DNA of 33,046 bases from NCBI GenBank assembly GCA_041984585.1, contig JBHIXX010000028.1:1-33046 (forward strand). The letters run 5' to 3'. The translations under genes were made by a program, and so were the position numbers. Shown here in pieces: positions 32,247 to 33,046 of the stretch. A model generated the notes under the pieces. It ran no database searches and had not been told where the DNA came from. It saw nothing but the letters and a program-made list of their open reading frames with translations. The stretch is from Pseudolysinimonas_A sp041984585 (GTDB lineage Bacteria > Actinomycetota > Actinomycetes > Actinomycetales > Microbacteriaceae). Every line of letters begins with the position of its first letter. Positions within the stretch are counted from its first letter, which is position 1.

Positions 32247-33046
32247 TTGTCGTAACCCTGGTGCTGCTTCTCGCGCTGATGGCGATCAGCATTCCGGTCG
32301 CCGCGGTGTTGGGCGTGCTCGCCTTCACGCTCGATCAGCTTTATGCCTTCTTCCCGCTCAGCCGGGCGCTGGGTGAAATCGCCTGGTCCTCGAGCACCGC
32401 CTCGACGATGGTCGCCATCCCGCTGTTCATTCTGCTCGGCCAGCTCATGCTGCATTCGGGCATGGCTTCGGACATGTACCGCTCGATGCGCAACTGGCTC
32501 GGCTGGCTGCCTGGCGGACTGATGCATGCCAATATCGGATCGTCGGCGATGTTCGCGGCGACGTCCGGGTCGAGTGTCGCCACGGCCGCGACATTGACCA
32601 CGGTCGCCCTCCCGGAAGCCGAGGCCAACGGGTACAATGAAAGGCTCTTCACCGGCACGCTGGCTGCCGGCGGAACGCTCGGCATTCTCATCCCGCCGTC
32701 GATCAACCTCATCCTTTACGCCGTGATCACCAACACTTCGGTCACCCGGCTTTATTTGTCCGCGGTCGTTCCGGGACTTTTGATGGCGGCCCTGTTTTCG
32801 CTGATGCTGGTCGCGGTCTGCGTGGCGCGTCCGGCCATGGGCGGACGCCGGATCCGGTTCGTTTGGCGTGAGGCCTGGCGCGGATTGCCGGCGCTGTTGC
32901 CTCCGCTTGCCGTTTTCATCTCGATTATCGGCTCGATCTATGCAGGGCTTGCGACGCCCACGGAGGCGGCCGCGCTCGGCGTCGTCGTCTCCGCGGCAAT
33001 CTGCGTGTGGCGGGGCAAGTTGAGCCTCGAAATCTGCAGATCGGTC
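32243..33046 (+). CDS. dctM: TRAP transporter large permease (DctM type), 3' end outside the window
   Basis: 268 residues visible of a usual ~430. Multi-helix permease with FILLGQLMLHSGMASDMY, the conserved MFAATSGSSVATAATL loop (family G-S-S-x-A-x-x-A), TLAAGGTLGILIPPSINLI (the GGTLGILIPPS signature) and PTEAAALGVV. It forms the transport channel with DctQ. The gene runs off the end of the window. Proteobacterial style, like its two upstream partners. Confidence 0.9.
   Translation, partial: MIVVTLVLLLALMAISIPVAAVLGVLAFTLDQLYAFFPLSRALGEIAWSSSTASTMVAIPLFILLGQLMLHSGMASDMYRSMRNWLGWLPGGLMHANIGSSAMFAATSGSSVATAATLTTVALPEAEANGYNERLFTGTLAAGGTLGILIPPSINLILYAVITNTSVTRLYLSAVVPGLLMAALFSLMLVAVCVARPAMGGRRIRFVWREAWRGLPALLPPLAVFISIIGSIYAGLATPTEAAALGVVVSAAICVWRGKLSLEICRSV

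Overview
The window is high-GC DNA of actinobacterial type, most like Microbacteriaceae. This rests on codon use, LALTG cell-wall sorting motifs, a CopD/CtaG fusion, a fused-type group III phosphofructokinase, a DtxR/IdeR-like iron box, and several TANNNT boxes 6-8 nt before start codons (leaderless transcription). The last ~1.6 kb (from about 31438) is different: it holds TRAP-transporter genes of proteobacterial (probably alphaproteobacterial) style. They are joined inside a codon-in-frame fusion of two unrelated genes, so the contig is probably chimeric there.

Layout. 1-6143: three secreted, modular, LALTG-anchored surface proteins in tandem (the first lacks its start), each followed by a strong hairpin terminator. 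The second gene has a recognisable promoter overlapped by a palindromic operator that is repeated 40 bp upstream. 6547-8308: an operon-like run of three small membrane proteins (YtxH-like, holin-X-like, DUF3618) and hemD. 8342-9840 (minus): a DUF1304 membrane protein and pfkA. 9976-11148: two tandem DUF4190 membrane proteins, then an HU-type DNA-binding protein. 11236-14227: a CopD/CtaG copper and cytochrome-oxidase assembly protein, and a convergent membrane-anchored protein of unknown function. 14293-16079: a PIF1-like helicase overlapping a flavodoxin-like reductase. 16113-17149 (minus): heme oxygenase with an iron box, and a DUF2470 protein; together they look like a heme-iron recovery unit. 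17211-24083: a GIY-YIG protein divergent from a complete type I restriction-modification operon (hsdM-hsdS-hsdR, translationally coupled), which ends 27 bp from the 3' end of a tRNA-Gly(CCC) gene. 24288-24893: dcd.

24928-29734 is the most unusual intact region. It encodes a membrane protein with a degenerate GT2 glycosyltransferase fold that lacks DxD and QxxRW, a membrane-anchored HEAT-repeat protein, a stand-alone receiver domain, and, divergently, a MASE1 sensor histidine kinase. This reads as a signalling unit that may control an inactive or atypical glycosyltransferase through HEAT scaffolding.

29742-31437 is the start of an isoprenoid/carotenoid cluster: idi divergent from a GGPP-type synthase (crtE), then the first ~20 codons of what is probably crtB, where the contig switches to the tail of a TRAP DctP gene followed by dctQ and a truncated dctM. 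All calls were made by eye from translated sequence and motifs; no database search was possible.
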